Assembly (NCBI GenBank): GCA_031267205.1
Contig: JAIRZN010000153.1
Span: 1 to 9,501, forward strand
DNA length: 9,501 nucleotides
Origin: Tannerellaceae bacterium
GTDB taxonomy: Bacteria > Bacteroidota > Bacteroidia > Bacteroidales > Tannerellaceae
Direction: 5' to 3'
Position 1 is the stretch's first letter. The number at the start of each line of letters is the position of its first letter. The notes beneath the pieces were generated by a model. That model did no database searches, had not been told where the DNA came from, and saw only the letters and a list, made by a program, of their open reading frames with translations. Positions 7,915 through 9,501 of this stretch are shown piece by piece. A program made the translations under genes and the position numbers.

Positions 7915-9060
7915 TCAACGGCTATGTGTAGTTGGCCACAAAACGCCGGTCAGCTCGGCGAGAATGATGTCGTTCTTGATGATCTCGGCACGGCATGCGC
8001 CGAAATCGTTGAACGGCTTGTCAAAGACAAGGTCTTTGTCCGGAGGAGCGATATTGAGGCCGACGGGCGCGTCGCCGTTCATCTTGAAGCCGGTGACGGG
8101 GAAGTTATGATAGCTGTCGAGGTCGGGATCGGATGAAACGACCATCGTCGCCCCGCCGGCTCCTGGGTAAAGGACTAAGAACAACGCGGATGGGTCTTCG
8201 AACGTCATCGTAAGCGTATTATTATCTATAACCTCTTCCGACGTGACCGCCAGCACAGGCGTCACCGGATCATCCGGCAGAAGCGAATCGTCCTCGCCTC
8301 CCGATGGCTTGTCCTTGCCCGGCGTATGCCCCGGCGCGCGGCGCGCGTAGATGCGCTCGTACTGGTCGATTACGGCGTTGAATGTGTCAATGATTTTGGC
8401 GTAGGCATTTTCCGCGTCGCTCTTCCCCGCAAGGCGCGTGGCGACGTACATGCCGTCAACGGCTTCGATAAAGTTCTTGGCGGCCTTGTCGACCTGTACG
8501 CGGATGCTCTCCATATTGCCTTGCATCTCTGCGCTCTCGGCGCTTTGCTCGCGATGGAAGTATATATGGTCGAACTCCTTGTTTAGCTCTTCGAGCTTAT
8601 CGACTGCGTCCGTCAGGCCGAGATCCTTGACAAAGTCCACGTAACGCGGCTTGCGCAAGTCTTCAACCATGTTGTAGACAAGTGAGCTGACTTCAGTCAA
8701 CGGCGCGGAGACGGCGCTCTTATAGTTGTCCATCACCTCGGTCAGGACGTTGGCCTTAGCCTTATCTTCCGCTACATAGCTGTACAACGCCGCCTCGACG
8801 GTGCGCCTTATCATAAGCAAAACCTCCCCGCGCAGCCGGTGGGCTTCGTTAATGAACTTGGTCTCGATCGCCTTTGAGCTGCGTTTGTAAATATTATCCT
8901 CCCTGATGAACAACGCAAGCAGGGCAGCCCAGAACACGAGCACCTCCGGGATGTTTTTCTCAATGGTCTTGATAAAAGTGACAATCTGCCTGAAGAAATC
9001 AAAGTGCTCATTATTCCTCAGGCGCCGGAGAAGCGCCGAACAACTCTTAATTACTTTCAT
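7915..9060 (-). CDS. DUF6261-like protein with extra C-terminal domain, function unknown
   Basis: I recognise residues 1-241 as similar to the DUF6261 family of Bacteroidetes, from patterns such as LRRLRNNEHFDFF near the start, FIREDNIYKRSSKAIETKF, VYNMVEDLR, LGLTDAVDKLEELNKEF and the helical end FNAVIDQYERIYARR. The region appears mostly helical. A Gly/Pro/Asp-rich linker (about 242-268) leads to a roughly 110-residue tail predicted to be rich in beta strands. I recall family members as usually nearer 200-260 residues, so the tail looks like an addition. There is no signal peptide. The ATG at 9060 is chosen because it begins the family-like MKVIKSCSALLRRLRN; an upstream ATG at 9138 would add 26 residues with no family character. 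The gene is followed after 13 bp by pyrC. No biochemical role is known to me. Confidence 0.78.
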   Translation of the reverse strand: MKVIKSCSALLRRLRNNEHFDFFRQIVTFIKTIEKNIPEVLVFWAALLALFIREDNIYKRSSKAIETKFINEAHRLRGEVLLMIRRTVEAALYSYVAEDKAKANVLTEVMDNYKSAVSAPLTEVSSLVYNMVEDLRKPRYVDFVKDLGLTDAVDKLEELNKEFDHIYFHREQSAESAEMQGNMESIRVQVDKAAKNFIEAVDGMYVATRLAGKSDAENAYAKIIDTFNAVIDQYERIYARRAPGHTPGKDKPSGGEDDSLLPDDPVTPVLAVTSEEVIDNNTLTMTFEDPSALFLVLYPGAGGATMVVSSDPDLDSYHNFPVTGFKMNGDAPVGLNIAPPDKDLVFDKPFNDFGACRAEIIKNDIILAELTGVLWPTTHSR

Positions 9061-9226
9061 GTTAGTGATGTATTTAGTGTATAACAATGACCGCGAATTT
9101 AGATAGTTTTTTTGAAACATTGCAACGTTACGTCTCATTTTTTATACAAAAACTCAAATTACCCTAATTTATCCCCCGCAACGCCGATTCTAAAAACAAT
9201 CCCCTGCCCCGCATCCCGCATATCCC
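9061..9226. other. Gene-free region upstream of the DUF6261-like gene
   Basis: This AT-rich then C-rich stretch separates the DUF6261-like start from the right array. It presumably holds that gene's promoter. On the minus strand TAACGTTG (9130-9123) matches TAnnTTTG at five of six defined bases, and TTTG lies at 9150-9147, but the 16-bp spacing is shorter than usual. Positions 9200-9226 are strongly C-rich (for example cccctgcccc). I see no RNA gene or convincing open reading frame. Confidence 0.5.
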
Positions 9227-9501
9227 CCACACCCTGTGAGGAACCTCCCCAACAAACTTTTGAGACTTCCACACACTGTGAGGAACCTTCCCGACGAACT
9301 TTTGAGACTTCCACACCATGTGAGGAACCTTCCCGACGAACATTTCAGACTTCAACACCCCGTGAGCACACTTCCCGACGTACTGTTGAGACTTCCACAC
9401 CCTGTGAGGAACCTTCCCTACGAACTTTTGAGACGTCCACTCCCTGTGTGGAACCTTCCCGACGAACTTTTGAGACTTCCACACACTGTGAGGAACATTC
9501 C
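9227..9501. repeat. Right 42-bp tandem repeat array (about 6.5 units, continues off the window)
   Basis: A partial unit at 9227-9252 is followed by units starting at 9253, 9295, 9337, 9379, 9421 and 9463, an exact 42-bp period with no spacers; the last is cut by the window edge. The consensus opens with cgaacttttgagacttcc, the same core as in the left array. It continues with a hairpin TTCC-A-CAC, loop CCT, GTG-A-GGAA (one A-A mismatch), then ccttcccga. The units at 9337 and 9379 are the most diverged. On the minus strand the array is open in one frame as a 14-residue repeat (WKSQKFVGKVPHRV). There is no ATG and the opposite strand is open too, so I treat it as non-coding. Confidence 0.95.

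Noticed and set aside
9164..9484. 106-codon minus-strand open frame as a real small protein
   Set aside because: Its apparent start is a GTG that is simply one codon of the repeat, the frame runs off the array edge, and its sequence is repeat plus adjoining C-rich spacer.
9227..9501. CRISPR array
   Set aside because: The whole 42-bp period is repeated with no unique spacers, and no cas genes are present.
1..9501. Mobile element or integrated unit bounded by the two arrays
   Set aside because: The arrays are multi-copy direct tandem repeats without a transposase, integrase or terminal inverted repeats, and the enclosed genes include a housekeeping pyrC.

Overview
The window looks like a chromosomal segment of a fairly GC-rich member of the Bacteroidales. 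The evidence is a hybrid two-component system with the architecture typical of Bacteroidetes, a DUF6261-type protein, promoter elements resembling the Bacteroides -7 box TAnnTTTG, and starts without obvious Shine-Dalgarno sequences. I cannot fix the genus from sequence alone.

Layout, left to right. Positions 1-123 hold a 42-bp tandem repeat array that runs off the left edge. Next come two minus-strand genes in an apparent operon: a LacI-type regulator (1216-2286), then a PfkB-family sugar kinase most like 2-keto-3-deoxygluconate kinase (124-1200). A 112-bp divergent promoter region separates the regulator from a plus-strand 1387-residue hybrid two-component sensor/regulator (2399-6562). The sensor gene overlaps the end of a convergent dihydroorotase gene by 11 bp (pyrC, minus strand, 6552-7901). 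A DUF6261-like gene (minus strand, 7915-9060) lies 13 bp upstream of pyrC and may be cotranscribed with it. Positions 9061-9226 hold no gene, and 9227-9501 is a second 42-bp array, same family and orientation as the left one, running off the right edge.

How the genes work together. The LacI regulator, the KDG-kinase-like enzyme and the glycan-sensing hybrid regulator suggest control of uronate or other acidic-polysaccharide breakdown, but there is no SusC/SusD pair, polysaccharide lyase or KDPG aldolase in the window, so the substrate is unknown. Dihydroorotase serves pyrimidine synthesis and is unrelated. The genes are of familiar families. The least explained element is the pair of direct 42-bp arrays bracketing all five genes: the unit keeps a conserved 18-base core and a hairpin whose paired bases differ between the arrays with partial compensation.
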